The position numbers and the translations under genes are program-made. Source: Manduca sexta (Eukaryota > Arthropoda > Insecta > Lepidoptera > Sphingidae). From it: DNA of 64,000 nt. Location: assembly GCF_014839805.1 (NCBI RefSeq), contig NC_051126.1, positions 2,984,609-3,048,608 of the forward strand, read 5' to 3'. Below, piece by piece: positions 47,684-59,017 of this stretch; position 1 is the stretch's first letter, and each line of letters begins with the position of its first letter. The notes beneath the pieces are model-generated. The model saw nothing but the letters and a program-made list of their open reading frames with translations, did not search any database and was not told the origin of the DNA.

Positions 47684-48674
47684 TCTATATACTATTATAT
47701 AAAGCTGAAGAGTTTGTTTGTTTGTTTGTTTGAACGCGCTAATCTCAGGAACTACCGGTCCAAACTGAAAAATTCTTTTTGCGTTGGATAGCCCTTTATT
47801 CGTGGAGTGCTATAGGCTATATATCATCACGCTATACCTAATAGGAGCGGAGCAGTAATGGCTAATCTCAGGAACTACCGGTCCAAACTGAAACATTATT
47901 TTTGCGTTGGATAGCCCTTTGTTCGTAGAGTGCTATAGGCTATATATCATCACGCTATATTCAAAAGGAGCGGAGCAGTAATGGCTAATCTCAGGAACTA
48001 CCGATTCGAACTGAAAAATTCTTTTTGGGTTGAATAGTCCTTTGTTTTTGGAGTGCTCAGTCATATATCATCACGCTATGACCAATAGGAGCGGAGCAGT
48101 AATGGCTAATTTCAGGAACTACCGGTTCAAACTGAAAAAATATTTTTGTGTTGGATAGCTCTTTGTTCGTGGAGTGCTATGGGCTATATATCATTACGCT
48201 ATGACCAATAAGAGCGGAGCAGTAATGGCTAATCTCAGGAACTATCAGATCGAACTGAAAAAATATTTTTGTGTTGGATAGCACTTTGTTTATGAAATGC
48301 TATAGGCTATATATCATCAAGCTATGACCAATAGGAGCGAAGCAGTAATGAAACATGTTGCAAAAACGGGGAAAATTTATTAGTTTTGAGAGCTTCAGTT
48401 AAAGTTATGCAACAATGATGTATAACGGGATTGTTCCTCTTAAAAAGTTCTACAAAAATATATTATAAAACAAAGTCCCCCCGCTGCATCCGACTGCCTG
48501 AACGTGTTAAACTCAAAAACTACCCAACATATTAAGATGAAATTTGGTATGGAGACAGTTTGAGACCCTGGGAAGAACATAGGCTCCCGGGAAAATATAT
48601 AGCGTGACTTTTATAACGGAATACTTTAGCCCGAAAAACTTTGTAACGCGGGCGGAGCCGCGGGCAAAAGCTAG
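47684..48674 (+). mobile_element. Non-autonomous Helitron, copy 1
   Basis: Starts TCTATATACTATTATATAAAG after A and ends GGCAAAAGCTAG before T, the A/T target and TC...CTRR ends of Helitrons. A short GC hairpin (CGCGG/CCGCG) precedes the end. No coding content; Rep/helicase would act in trans. Internal array: five 123-bp units at 47738-48350. Related copies: 55705 and 56744. Confidence 0.85.
47738..48350 (+). repeat. Five 123-bp tandem units within Helitron copy 1
   Basis: Units start at 47738, 47861, 47984, 48105 and 48228, each beginning GCTAATCTCAGGAACTA (TTTC in the fourth) and ending GGAGCGGAGCAGTAATG or nearly so. Unit length is 121-123 bp. The last units are the most diverged. Confidence 0.92.
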
Positions 48675-48699
48675 TACAGGATAAGCACCAGGACGTCAA

Positions 48700-50601
48700 T
48701 TCAATACTTCGTGATATTGTTACCGTTGATATACAATCGTAGCATTTCCTATCAGGCAAGCGATCTTCCCTTCTCGTTCCACAATTCAATAATATGGAAA
48801 TAAACGGTGATCTACAAGCTTTCTGTTATTTACTTACCGCTGGACCAATGATTCATAAAATAATGAGATAACCGCACAATGACCTCATCGAATAGGATAG
48901 CTCAGGATTTATTGACGCCATCGACGTATGCCGTTCGGATTGTTGTGCGGGTGAAATACGATTACATACATTCGAAATTTGTAGTATATGACCTCTTCAA
49001 ATAAGCATTTCTGTGCTTATCTCGCTCATATAACTCAGCGATAGTGACACGTTAAGAAGCATCTATTACAATTCTGTGCTTATAAGTTTATAACTCAGCG
49101 CCAGTGACACCTTAGGAAGCATCTATTACAAAACCTCGAAGTATCTCCGCACATAACTTTGACCCAGCCACTGAATAACAGCGTATTTTTTCCAAATGTC
49201 ATATCAAATCGGACGTAGTACACATTGACCTTCATTCGAACAGTGTCAACAACATCATATTTCATAATATCTAACACTCAATCAACGCGTACAAATTATG
49301 AACACGTAGATGGTCAGTTTCCTATTGTCGACAGCCGCTACGTATTTGGAGGGACACGGAAGGCACTGTTTCAAAACGCAGTGCGTCCGCTGTTGTCTAC
49401 TTGCACTGCTTAGAACATCCTGTCGCCGAGTAATGGTTTCTTAACAGATATATTTGTGTACATTACACAGGATGTTGTGGATTGTTTATTGATTGTAACA
49501 AAGTTGAATAAAGTTTGGTGAAATATCCGGAACATTAAGATTGAGATTAGGAGCTATTAGTTATGATAACAAACGCTTTAAATGTCAACAAATAGATGTA
49601 CATTTTGTGAAGTCATGCGGATAGTTATAATCTCCTATAAAATTGATTTGAATATTGATATGTTTATTAGTGTAAAATTAATATTCAGTAAACTAATTAC
49701 ATGCCTTCAATTTGAAATAACTACTGCGGCACGTTACAGCTTTTACTGAGAATGATATTTTGTGAAGTAATTTACAATTTCCATTAAAATTTCTATTAAA
49801 TTGACTTGATTTATTGTCTGTCCATAAATCATTTTAACTTAGCGTCAGTGTCCAATAAACCATCTAGACATTTTACGCAACAAGCATTCCAGCAAATGAC
49901 TAGTAACATACCACCAAACCAGAAACACTCCAAAATGCCGTTTAAACTTAAAGAATAACATATCGCGGAACGGTATAGTGGCAGCCGGACGTGGCCAGGT
50001 ACGAAAAAAAATCAATATGTAAATGTAAACATGGAAAAAATGGTAAAATGTGTGGGACGGCTCTTGGGGCGCGATGAGACCGGCTCAAATCTGTTTGCTT
50101 ATAAATGCATTAGTATGTAAGATTGCGTAATATTTATCTATGCGTATCTTCGAATTCTTTATCAGCACAGGGGGACCGTTGCGTGGAGATTCGGTAACAA
50201 TATTCTTCTCCCGTTTGATTCTGTCAATTTCTAAAGTGAAGTCGGAGGAACGCACTTTTTCTAACATGTTCTAGAATATATTTGGCCTGATTTTTACTGC
50301 CAGGCGTTAACCCACTGCTGTGAAATCAAGTCCCATTAAAATTGTGGAAAACCCGCACAGTATTAACGACCTAACATTCGGACCTAGGATCTCTCAGTTC
50401 ACAGTCGAAGCTTTATTAGCCCAAGGAGTCGACAATATTATTATAACCTATCATGGATGCATAGTAATGAAAGCTAATCAAATTTAGTACAGTGGTCACA
50501 TCCCTTCTCGCGCAATGCGGAAGCTCGGCCCATAGTCCACGCCGTCTCAATATGGACGAAGAACATTGAACCGATGGGCAACGTTACGTTATTATAAAAC
50601 A
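48700..50601. other. No gene seen
   Basis: AT-rich apart from the tandem duplication at 49009-49131. Confidence 0.5.
49009..49131. repeat. Tandem duplication, about 60-bp unit
   Basis: 49009-49071 and 49072-49131 both start TTCTGTGCTTAT and end AGGAAGCATCTATTACAA or AAGAAGCATCTATTACAA. A few substitutions and a 3-bp length difference. Confidence 0.88.
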
Positions 50602-50680
50602 CTAGGCACTGCTCGCGACTCCGGTCGTGTGAAAGAGTTTTTACGAAATAAATTTGATTAAGTACTATATTTCAACATAT
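50602..50680 (-). mobile_element. Helitron 3' end fragment, minus strand
   Basis: Reads CTAG and then CTCGCGACTCCGGTCG on the + strand, the inverted form of a Helitron terminus with its GC-rich hairpin. Extent beyond about 50640 is unsure. Confidence 0.45.
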
Positions 50681-50704
50681 TAAATATCTTTGCAGGTGTT
50701 AGAA

Positions 50705-50910
50705 TATATTTGATATCCGCCCGTATAGCAACCACCGTACATAATATGTTCAACCCGCTATAGTTACCCACGCTTACGTGGGCCGCGTTCCGGGATCAGC
50801 CTGTGTATATCCGGTTCCGACAGGCCAGCATAATTGTGTCCACTGCCAAGGGATCTCTTGCCGGTCGACATTTATTAGACCTCTCTTACTGCCGAGCATT
50901 TATAAAAAAA
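50705..50910 (-). mobile_element. Repeat family A, minus-strand copy
   Basis: GATCAGCCTGTGTATATCCGG, GACAGGCCAGCATAATTGTG and CCGGTCGACATTTATTAGACC match the reverse of the 33.6-kb copy. Its left part (50715-50790) also matches the right end of that copy. Confidence 0.75.
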
Positions 50911-50952
50911 ATATCCAATACGAAATGATCCGTGAATTCTCATAATTCTGCT

Positions 50953-51056
50953 GTAACCTACCAAATAGCACTAGGCCAGCACACTGAACTGATACCCTTA
51001 AGTATAAAAGGCCCGTGCCCAACAATGAGAAAATAGCATTGGACTGGTATTACAGA
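50953..51056 (+). mobile_element. SINE tail fragment, degenerate
   Basis: CACTAGGCCAGC followed by AAAGGCCCGTGCCCAACAATG matches the tail of the SINE at 60377 with many differences. Older copy. Confidence 0.55.
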
Positions 51057-51289
51057 TGCAAGTATCATACAAATTCACATTCCTTGATATAAACGATCGT
51101 AAGCCAACACTGCGATCGCGATGCAATCACACGGCTAATTACCGCACCGCGCGCGAGACTGACGGATCGTTTAATCGAATTACGAAATTTTGTGATACTA
51201 CACGTATTCTGTTGCACACCATGTGTTTACTACACAATATAGATTGTATGTATATTTTTGGCACATAACGGCCAAGCAATATCACATGC

Positions 51290-51445
51290 TTGTTTTCTTT
51301 TATATGAGAACAGTACAGTGACCCTACTGCAACGGATGGTAGACAATAGAAGGTCGACTGACGAGACATGATTACCTCTCGGCAGTTGAAACAATTATGT
51401 CGGCCTGTTGGAACCGGTTATACACAGGCTGATCCCTGATTGTAT
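51290..51445 (+). mobile_element. Repeat family A, plus-strand copy
   Basis: GAGACATGATTACCTCTCGGC, AACAATTATGTCGGCCTGTTGG and TACACAGGCTGATCCC match the 33.6-kb copy. It lies about 380 bp from the inverted copy at 50705-50910. Confidence 0.75.
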
Positions 51446-54400
51446 GAGATAACTTTCCCAGAACTTGTTACAGAAATATAAGCTCGTAATTGTGGACTTG
51501 CACTTTGGTCCTTTACCCAAAGGCATTACTTATTATTATGACATTCTCTAACACTGTTCTCTCTAATAGTTTCTATATTAATAGAAAGCGCATTAAACTC
51601 ACAAGATCGTGAACCCAATCATCGATTTATAAACAAAAGATTTCAAAGAAAAACACTCGTTATCCAGGGTAATAATTCGAATCCGAAGACTTTTCGCACA
51701 CCAGTCTGTCTACATACAAGGCTTAGCGTATTATCAAGAGTAAAATTGACCGTTCATTTTACTTGACCACGAATGAAACATTGCATTAGCTCCGTTCGGG
51801 ATTTGTTTCAAATTACTTATTCGTGCTAAGAAAATGTGCCCAGACTCACCTGCGGAGGTCTTGCCTATACCAAAAGTCGTGGGTGCACAAGTCCGCCTAC
51901 ATTCTCAGCTTATGTCGGCTTCCTGTAGGATTTAAACCTACATCGGCTAGAGTTTTTCGTTCGCTATCAGCGGTCGTTGGACACCGCCTCCCACGCACAC
52001 GATAACTGACGCGATATCACATGCAACCGAATGCAACTTTGTACTCTACAATCGGTTTGATTGTTCAAGCTTTTATATTTTCTCACGTTACTGTTCATTG
52101 GAATTTGGTTATCAAAATCATCATCCTGCCCATTTAGTGGCTCAAATTAATTATAGTTATTAAATAAAAATAGAAATTCAGGAGATGGAACACAATACTA
52201 ATTTGATATTGCGTCCAAATTCACAAACGATTTCTCGGCAATTGACTGAAATAAATAAAACAATATACTGTCCCTGTCCATAATAATACGTACAAGATTA
52301 ATACTGACATCATATTACTGCAGTTATTGTATAAACAATAGTAATGCTTTCAGTAGTCGAAGCTATAAAACCTGAGTGCTATATGTTACTTTTATCTCGT
52401 TAACAGGCATACAAAGCATCGAGCAAAAATAAGGCATATGTTAAATTACCGCGCACGTAAACAAAAAAAATCAAACTTGTATGTATTTTTATAGCATGGT
52501 GTTTAATATACTATCAAGCGCTCTTTACATGGGGTTATCTACGTACCGTCAACTCTTATCAGCCGGAAATGAATGACCATAACAACATATTTTTCCATTC
52601 GGTTCGACTTCCGACCGGTAGAGGATTGACTCATTGTATACATGGATTATTATTATGATAAATATGATTGTCATGAACAAATCCATATTTTTCAGTCCGG
52701 TTTCGGAATCAATCGTCGGCACAATGGGCGACCACCCTACAAATCTGAAAGGGTAGACAAATAGATTCGTTTTCCATCCAATGATTAGTCATCCGATTAG
52801 CGTACGACTGCCCATAACAGTAGCCAAATAGCTCTAATGCACAAACTATGCTGGTATTCGCTTGTCACCACGAAGCATCCATGTTAAGGCTCATAAATAA
52901 TTCCACCAGCCTCGGTGCCCTTCAAACCGAACACGATAGTGCTTGCACACAGCTGTTTGTCGGCGGAAATGGATAAAACTGTTATACCTACCGTAGAATC
53001 TCGTCATACGAGAAATCTAGAGCCTTGTTTGTTTAAGCTACATAAATACTAAGTCTAGATGACAAGTGCCCAGAGAGGACTGAGAAGGATTGGATGAACT
53101 AAATATTGAGTCAAATTTTTGCAACGAGCATGAACAAGTTTGTTGCGTAGGCTCTACATTAAATTAAAGGTCAGGAAATTACAGCCTGACCATGAAAATA
53201 TAAAACCTCACCATGTAATATATGGAACTGATTTATTATACTGACAGCGTTAAAATCAAAACTGGCACCCTCAAAGTAGTTTTTTTTTATTTTCCTAATC
53301 AGTCTATAAATGAAGTATAACTCTCTCCACACAAAAACTAAGAAAACACCCGTAATTCCAATAAAAAGCGCTAAAGATTCGAGACATAACAATGTCGTTT
53401 TATATTAGACACAGGTGTATTGCGATGCCAACAACATGAATGCGATTAGCGACGGCTCGTTAACTCAAAAATGATGGAGATCGTTTATCTGATTTGTTAA
53501 AGAGAGCGTCGAGCGGTGATATACGGTTAAGATTCCTTATAGTTTCGAAATACAGAATCATAAAAGTTGCTAAGGAATTAATTCAATATGGGTAAGAAAG
53601 AGAATAAAGAATTCTTTTACGGTGTTTTATAATTTATTGCACGTTACAACTTTTATTAACTTTATTATATTTTTTTATAAAAATACCGAGTTGAATTTTT
53701 GTTATGGACTTGGCTGAATCGTACGGTCATGAGATAAAGAAATACGACCCCGAGATCTAATATAAAATTATTCAAAACATAATATTTTAATGATAAAATA
53801 TGTTACATAACGATTAAAACATGAAATATATCGAAGAACAATGAGACGGAAGACTTTTTATCACTTTAGAATATGTATGACCTTAGCCACTAAAATTTAC
53901 TGTTCTTAAGATTACTATAACATTGATTGTAACAAACGAAGTAAATTAATTAATCTCGTGATGTATTGTGGGGAACTCGCCTCGTCTACAAATTACGATA
54001 TAAGGAAGTAATGTTAATTTTGTAAGCTATAATGGGGGTGACATTTCAATTGTGAAAAAACCACCTTAAATAAATAGAAAAAAAAAAAAAAGGGAAGTAA
54101 TGTGTCATTTCAAGTAGTTATGTTTGTATAAAGAAAGCTATACTGAGTCTGACCATTGTAGTATATTTTACTTTGATTATTTTGACTTGATGTTTTTTTT
54201 AAATGCGAATTGCCTAGTATATGCCTCTACCACCCACCCTTCTATAATGCAATCATATATAACAAAAAACAAGCACGCAGTTCAGCATCTACCAGCATCA
54301 CAAACATTTCCACGAGTCGATTGTGATCGTTAAAAATGAACTGCGCAGTCGCAGCGCTGAGGTCCGCGCCGAGACAACTTTCTATAAACGGTGTGGCGCA

Positions 54401-55309
54401 ATTCCGCGCCGAATGCTGAAGATAAAAACATCTCGCCAGACCCTGTGCTGTGACTGTTTAGATTCTAAATAGATTCCTTTGTTTTTTTATGAGGTAAATA
54501 AACTGTGTCCAGGAGGACTGACATTTGCTAACACGGCAATCACGTATTTTTTATTCACGGGCAGTAGAATCTGGATAGGATCTGGATCTAAGAAACATTC
54601 TGAGTACCTAGGTAGGTCCGATTGGTTGGGTAACAAGGAAGTTTCGTGTGCGATATTTTCATGATTTGCGGGGAATTGATGAATCAATTCCTCGGGGTTC
54701 GTCAACCACTGCTAACCAGTGACTAACGGATGTAAAAACTAAATGAGTTTTTCACGGTGATTACCATCGTTCTGAAGTAATAGATAGCCACTAATCCTCT
54801 TAACCACCTTTTCCTTTATCTAACCATAACCATTCACAGAGTGATTAATAAAGGCTTGTTGGGATGTAGAGTCCAACCCATAAATCTCCCCAGTCTAACG
54901 GAGATCCGATTCCAAGTTACACAAAAATAAAAACTTGTTAATTGAATGCGTGTAATTTAACACTTCGAACCCGCATCCCTTTAATATCTCGTTTTCTAAC
55001 CAAAATGTTTCTACCCAAAATAAAAACCAACCAATTAAGACAGTATCAAGTATGTAAAACGTCGCTTTGATAATCTCGGATTAATATCGATGTTTGAATG
55101 TTACCGAGAAGATTAATCCGATAGACCAAGTTTGATTTGATCGGACATACTTTTTAATTAAAAAGTTTAGAATATGTTTCGAGATTCAAGTGATTGATGA
55201 AATGTTACATTCCTTCATTCAAAACGATCAACTCGAGCATTTTTATACGATCCTAAAAATCACTCACAAGTTGTAATCGGAAAATTGTTGCAGATATTGA
55301 TTTTTATAA
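51446..55309. other. No gene supported
   Basis: Contains the repeat fragment at 52893. At 54479-54705 frames of 61 and 72 residues overlap on opposite strands without recognised motifs. A 9-bp inverted pair CGGATTAAT/ATTAATCCG lies near 55077-55120. Confidence 0.45.
52893..53015 (+). mobile_element. Interspersed repeat fragment (CCCTTCAAACCG family)
   Basis: GCCCTTCAAACCGAACACG and GTTTGTCGGCGGAAATGG, then CTGTTATACCTACC, match the right part of a lepidopteran repeat I recall. The copy at 57305 holds its left part. Confidence 0.4.
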
Positions 55310-55384
55310 ATCATCATCATCATCATCAGCCGCGGGATGTCCACTGCTGAACACGGGCCTGCCCCAAAAATTTCCAGATCGACC
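55310..55384 (-). mobile_element. 3' end of a non-LTR retrotransposon (RTE-like?)
   Basis: An ATC/TCA repeat (55310-55329) adjoins CCGCGGGATGTCCACTGCTG and CGGGCCTGCCCC. On the minus strand this is a retrotransposon 3' end with a TGA-repeat tail. Assignment to RTE rests on the tail type and memory. Confidence 0.5.
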
Positions 55385-55512
55385 ACATAAATATTGTTAT
55401 AAATAGAAAAACCAAAAAAATATAATGAGACTTCAAAAATCACTTGTTGGATTTCTAAGAAATCTCTCAAAGAAGATCTTATCCTAAAGCAAAAGGGTAT
55501 AAAATTAATAAA

Positions 55513-55704
55513 ATGTCATCTGGTGCAATCTGTGCTAGTTACATTGTAAGCGGACATAGTGGTCCATATTCGGCCATGATTATTTTAGGATTTATACTTC
55601 CATGTATCGCTGCAATAAACAGATTTATGCGATCCGGATTCCGGACGACATCAAGGATGTTATACTGCGAATCTATGTTTAACGATATAACAGTTTCACT
55701 TGAA
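55513..55704 (+). pseudogene. Membrane-protein-like fragment, weak Na+/H+ antiporter resemblance
   Basis: 64 codons open from ATG 55513 to the Helitron insertion point; the frame is also open upstream to a stop near 55465. It contains a hydrophobic stretch (YSAMIILGFILPCIAAI). Then comes RMLYCESMFNDITVSLE, where ESMFND resembles the ESxxND motif of CPA1/SLC9 exchangers preceded by LGxIL. The exchanger TDP motif is not seen where expected and the spacing is about four residues short. Helitron copy 2 begins exactly at a codon boundary, and the 25 bases between copies 2 and 3 are also open in the same frame. Could be an exon remnant, a pseudogene or chance. Confidence 0.25.
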
Positions 55705-56718
55705 TCTATACTATTATATAAAGCTGATGAGTTTGTTTGTTTGTTTGTTTGTTTGAACGCGCTAATCTCAGGAACTACCAGCCCAAACTGAAAAATTCTT
55801 TTTGCGTTGGATAGCCCTTTGTCCGTGGAGTGCTATAGGCTATATATCATCACGCTATACCCAATAGGAGCGGAGCAGTAATGGCTAATCTCAGGAACTA
55901 CCGGTCCAAACTGAAAAAATATTTTTGCGTTGGATAGCCGTTTGTTCGTGGATTGCTATAGGCTATATATCATCACGCTATACCCAATAGAAGCGGAGCA
56001 GTAATGGCTAATCTCAGGAACTACCGGTCCAAACTGAAAAATTCTTTTTGCGTTGGATAGCCCTTTGTTCGTGGATTGCTATAGGCTATATATCATCACC
56101 GCTATACCCAATAGGAGCGGAGCAGTAATGGCTAATCTCAGGAACTACCGGTCCAAACTGAAAAAATCTTTTTGCGTTGGATAGCCCTTTGTTAGTGGAG
56201 TGCTATAGGCTATATATCATCACGCTATACCCAATAGGAGCGGAGCAGTAATGGCTAAACTCAGGAACTACCGATTCGAACTGAAAAATTCTTTTTGTGT
56301 TGGATAGCCCTTTATTTGTGGGGTGCTATAGGCTATATATCATCACGCTATGACCAATAGGAGCGGAGCAGAGTAATGAAACATGTTGCAAATACGGGGA
56401 CAATTTATTAGTTTTGAGAGCTTCCGTTGCGTGCGCTGCGTAAACTAAACGGTTAAAGTTATGCAACAATGATGTATGACGGGATTGTTCCTCTTAAAAA
56501 GTTCTAAAAAAATATTATAAAACAAAGTCCCCCGCTGCATCCGTCTGCCTGAACGTCTTAAACTCAAAAACTACCCAACGTATTAAGATGAAATTTGGTA
56601 TGGAGACAGTTTGTAACCCTGAGAAGAACATAGGCTCCCGGGAAACTACTACTTTTATAATGGAAAACTTTAGCCTGAAAAACTTTATAACGCGGGCGGA
56701 GCCGCGAGCAAAAGCTAG
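55705..56718 (+). mobile_element. Non-autonomous Helitron, copy 2
   Basis: Starts TCTATACTATTATATAAAGC after A and ends GAGCAAAAGCTAG before T. A (TTTG)n run follows the start. Five tandem units lie inside at 55761-56378 and the terminal region matches copies 1 and 3. It interrupts the open frame at 55513-55704. Confidence 0.88.
55761..56378 (+). repeat. Five 123-bp tandem units within Helitron copy 2
   Basis: Units start at 55761, 55884, 56007, 56131 and 56254; lengths 123, 123, 124, 123 and 125. The first four are very alike, and the fifth resembles the terminal unit type of copy 1 (GACCAATAGGAGC). Confidence 0.92.
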
Positions 56719-56743
56719 TATACTATATTTGGTATTTTTATTA

Positions 56744-57253
56744 TCTATACTATTATATAAAGCTGAAGAGTTTGTTTGTTTGTTTGTTTGAACGCGCTAA
56801 TCTCAGGAACTACCGGTTCAAACTGAAAAAATATTTTTATGTTGGATAGCCCTTTGTTCGTGGAATGCTATAGGCTATATATCATCACGCTATGACCAAA
56901 AGGAGCAGAGCAGTAATGAAACATTTTGCAAAAACGGGGAAAATTTATTAGTTTTGAGAGCTTCCGTTGCGTGCGCTACGTAAACGGTTAAAGTTATGCA
57001 ACAATGATGTATGACGGGATTGTTCCTCTTAAAAAGTTCAACAAAAATATATTATAAAACAAAGTCCCCCGCTGCATCTGTATGAGTTAAGCTCGAAAAC
57101 TACCCAACGTATTAAGATGAAGTTTGGTATGGAGACAGTTTGAGACCCTGGGAAGAACATAGGCTCCCGGGAAAATATATAGCGTGACTTTTATAACGCA
57201 AAACTTTAGCCCGAGAAACTTTAAACGCGGGCGGAGCCTTGGGCAAAAGCTAT
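56744..57253 (+). mobile_element. Non-autonomous Helitron, copy 3, single unit
   Basis: Starts TCTATACTATTATATAAAGC after A. One 123-bp unit (56796-56918), then the same 3' region. The end reads GGCAAAAGCTAT instead of CTAG, so the last base is changed or lost. It lies 25 bp after copy 2. Confidence 0.85.
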
Positions 57254-57304
57254 TCGTGTATATAGCCCAAACGCTTTTTCTGGCTTCGTGCTTTCGTCTA
57301 GTAC

Positions 57305-57423
57305 CTAGATTTGTTTGTTTTTTTTTATTGCTTTGATCGAAGAGACAAACTTGCCGTTCGCCTGATGGTAAGCGATACGACCGCCCATATAACCCGCCCA
57401 ACAGTAGAAATACCATCCAACAC
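57305..57423 (+). mobile_element. Interspersed repeat fragment (GTTCGCCTGATGGTAAGCG)
   Basis: T run, then CTTGCCGTTCGCCTGATGG, GACCGCCCATA and CAGTAGAAATACCATCCAAC, a familiar lepidopteran repeat start. It directly follows the Helitron cluster. Confidence 0.5.
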
Positions 57424-57903
57424 CCTAAATTATAACAAGTCAGATGTACTTATAAAACATTTCTTTTTATAATTTTTATAACAATAGAATATCCGTAGCA
57501 TAAATTTAACAAATAACGCTATTTCATTGTTATTAAAAAAATAAACACTATTCATTCCCATCACATGTCAAACCTTACATTTACACAACAAACATCAAAG
57601 TATTAAAACAAATCGTCCGCGAACATCCCACGGGCATCAATTATAACCCAAGCGGTGCCGTCCAACGACGAGCCAACGACTCGGCCGATTGATTGATGAC
57701 ACGTTGAACGTGTATAGACGTTCGCTAAACGACAGGTTCCGTGTGTGGACGTCGCAGACGCGCGCTTCCCGTTTCCCTTACCTCTGTCTGGTTTATGAAT
57801 GTATGCAAGCTTTGGAGTTTTGGTTGATTTCTCGTTTTACGCTGCGCAACCACTGGTGGGTGGTGAGTTTGTGGATTTGAAAATTAACATGAGTCTATAA
57901 CTA

Positions 57904-58236
57904 TCTTACTAATATTCTAATCTTATCTTACTGGTTACTCTTACTTATATAAATGCGAAGGTTCGTGAAAATATTTGAATGTTTGTTAGAAGTAAACACA
58001 GAAACAACTGAACGAATTTGGACGAAATTTGGCACACGCTTAGACCATGTCCTGGATTAACACGTGGCTTTTCATACCAGTAATTTCCTTCTACGGGAAA
58101 TAATGAAATTTTATCAGCTATCGTATATAAATAACACCGAAGTCGTAAAGGTTGCGCTATGAATCGCTACTGTAATTTGAGGACTTTTGTATTGGAAAAG
58201 ATTTTTCACACAGACGTAGCCGCGAGCAACACCTAG
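57904..58236 (+). mobile_element. Short Helitron of a second family
   Basis: Starts TCTTACTAATATTCTAATC after A and ends CGCGAGCAACACCTAG before T, with GTAGCCGCG just upstream. The segment GAACGAATTTGGACGAAATTTGGCA is typical of such lepidopteran elements. 333 bp, non-coding. Confidence 0.7.
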
Positions 58237-58735
58237 TTAAGAAATAACTCACAGATCGTGGAGGGCGACATTCTCCTTTCAAATGCCACACTCTCAAGCC
58301 ATGCATGTTCTTCGTATTCCACGTCGTATAAGCTCGCACGATAGTTATTGAAGAAATAAAGAGAGACAAAATAGACTTAGGGTGCAATGAGCGAGCGAAA
58401 AAAAAATATGTCAAACACAAATATCAGAAAACTAAATGCTTCCAAGTCACGTTATTTAAACAAAATCAGATCAATGAGCAAGCAATAGAGATTGTTCTTC
58501 ACAGTTAATGTTTAAAACAGCTATTTTACACTTTATAATACAGCGTTAAAACTACATAACACAATATAGAGGCCATTCACTTCCAGACACAAACGATGCG
58601 CGATTAAAAGTTGACTCAGTTGGCGTAATGCCAACTCAATATAAAAGTATAGACAAGACGTGATCAATTTTCAATTGTATAACCATAAATCGAAATTGTA
58701 CGCCTTATATTACTAGTAGCCTGGTAATGTATCTT

Positions 58736-59017
58736 TTAAGGCGATACCTCAAGGTCCATTTTCATACATTTTGTTTCGGCTTTAATCTGGGTAACTAAAC
58801 AAGTATTGGCAAGTAAAGAATTTAAATTTAATATGACGAAATTTTAAAGGCAGAAATATCCATGATTATTAATTATTTTTACATTTTTCTTTCAACTGCG
58901 AGAACTAATCACTAACTAGACGTGAATTTAAATTCTTTACTTGCCAATACTTGTTTAGTTACCCAGATTAAAGGCGAAACAAAATGTATGAAAATGGACC
59001 TTGAGGTATCGCCTTAA
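58736..59017. mobile_element. MITE with 95-bp inverted arms flanked by TTAA
   Basis: Arms 58736-58830 and 58923-59017 pair with about two mismatches; the outer ends are TTAAGGCGATACCTCAAGG and its complement. TTAA at both edges suggests piggyBac-type target choice, though it may simply be part of the inverted repeat. The 92-bp AT-rich centre has no coding content. Confidence 0.88.

Noticed and set aside
47738..48350. CRISPR-like array
   Set aside because: Units are contiguous 123-bp tandem repeats with no spacers, inside a eukaryotic Helitron.
55310..55329. Microsatellite of independent origin
   Set aside because: The trinucleotide run is joined to a conserved retrotransposon 3' end and is best read as its tail.
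56588..57416. Frames of 67 and 109 residues within the Helitron cluster
   Set aside because: They consist of Helitron terminal sequence and the following interspersed repeat; the same sequence at copy 1 gives different frames.
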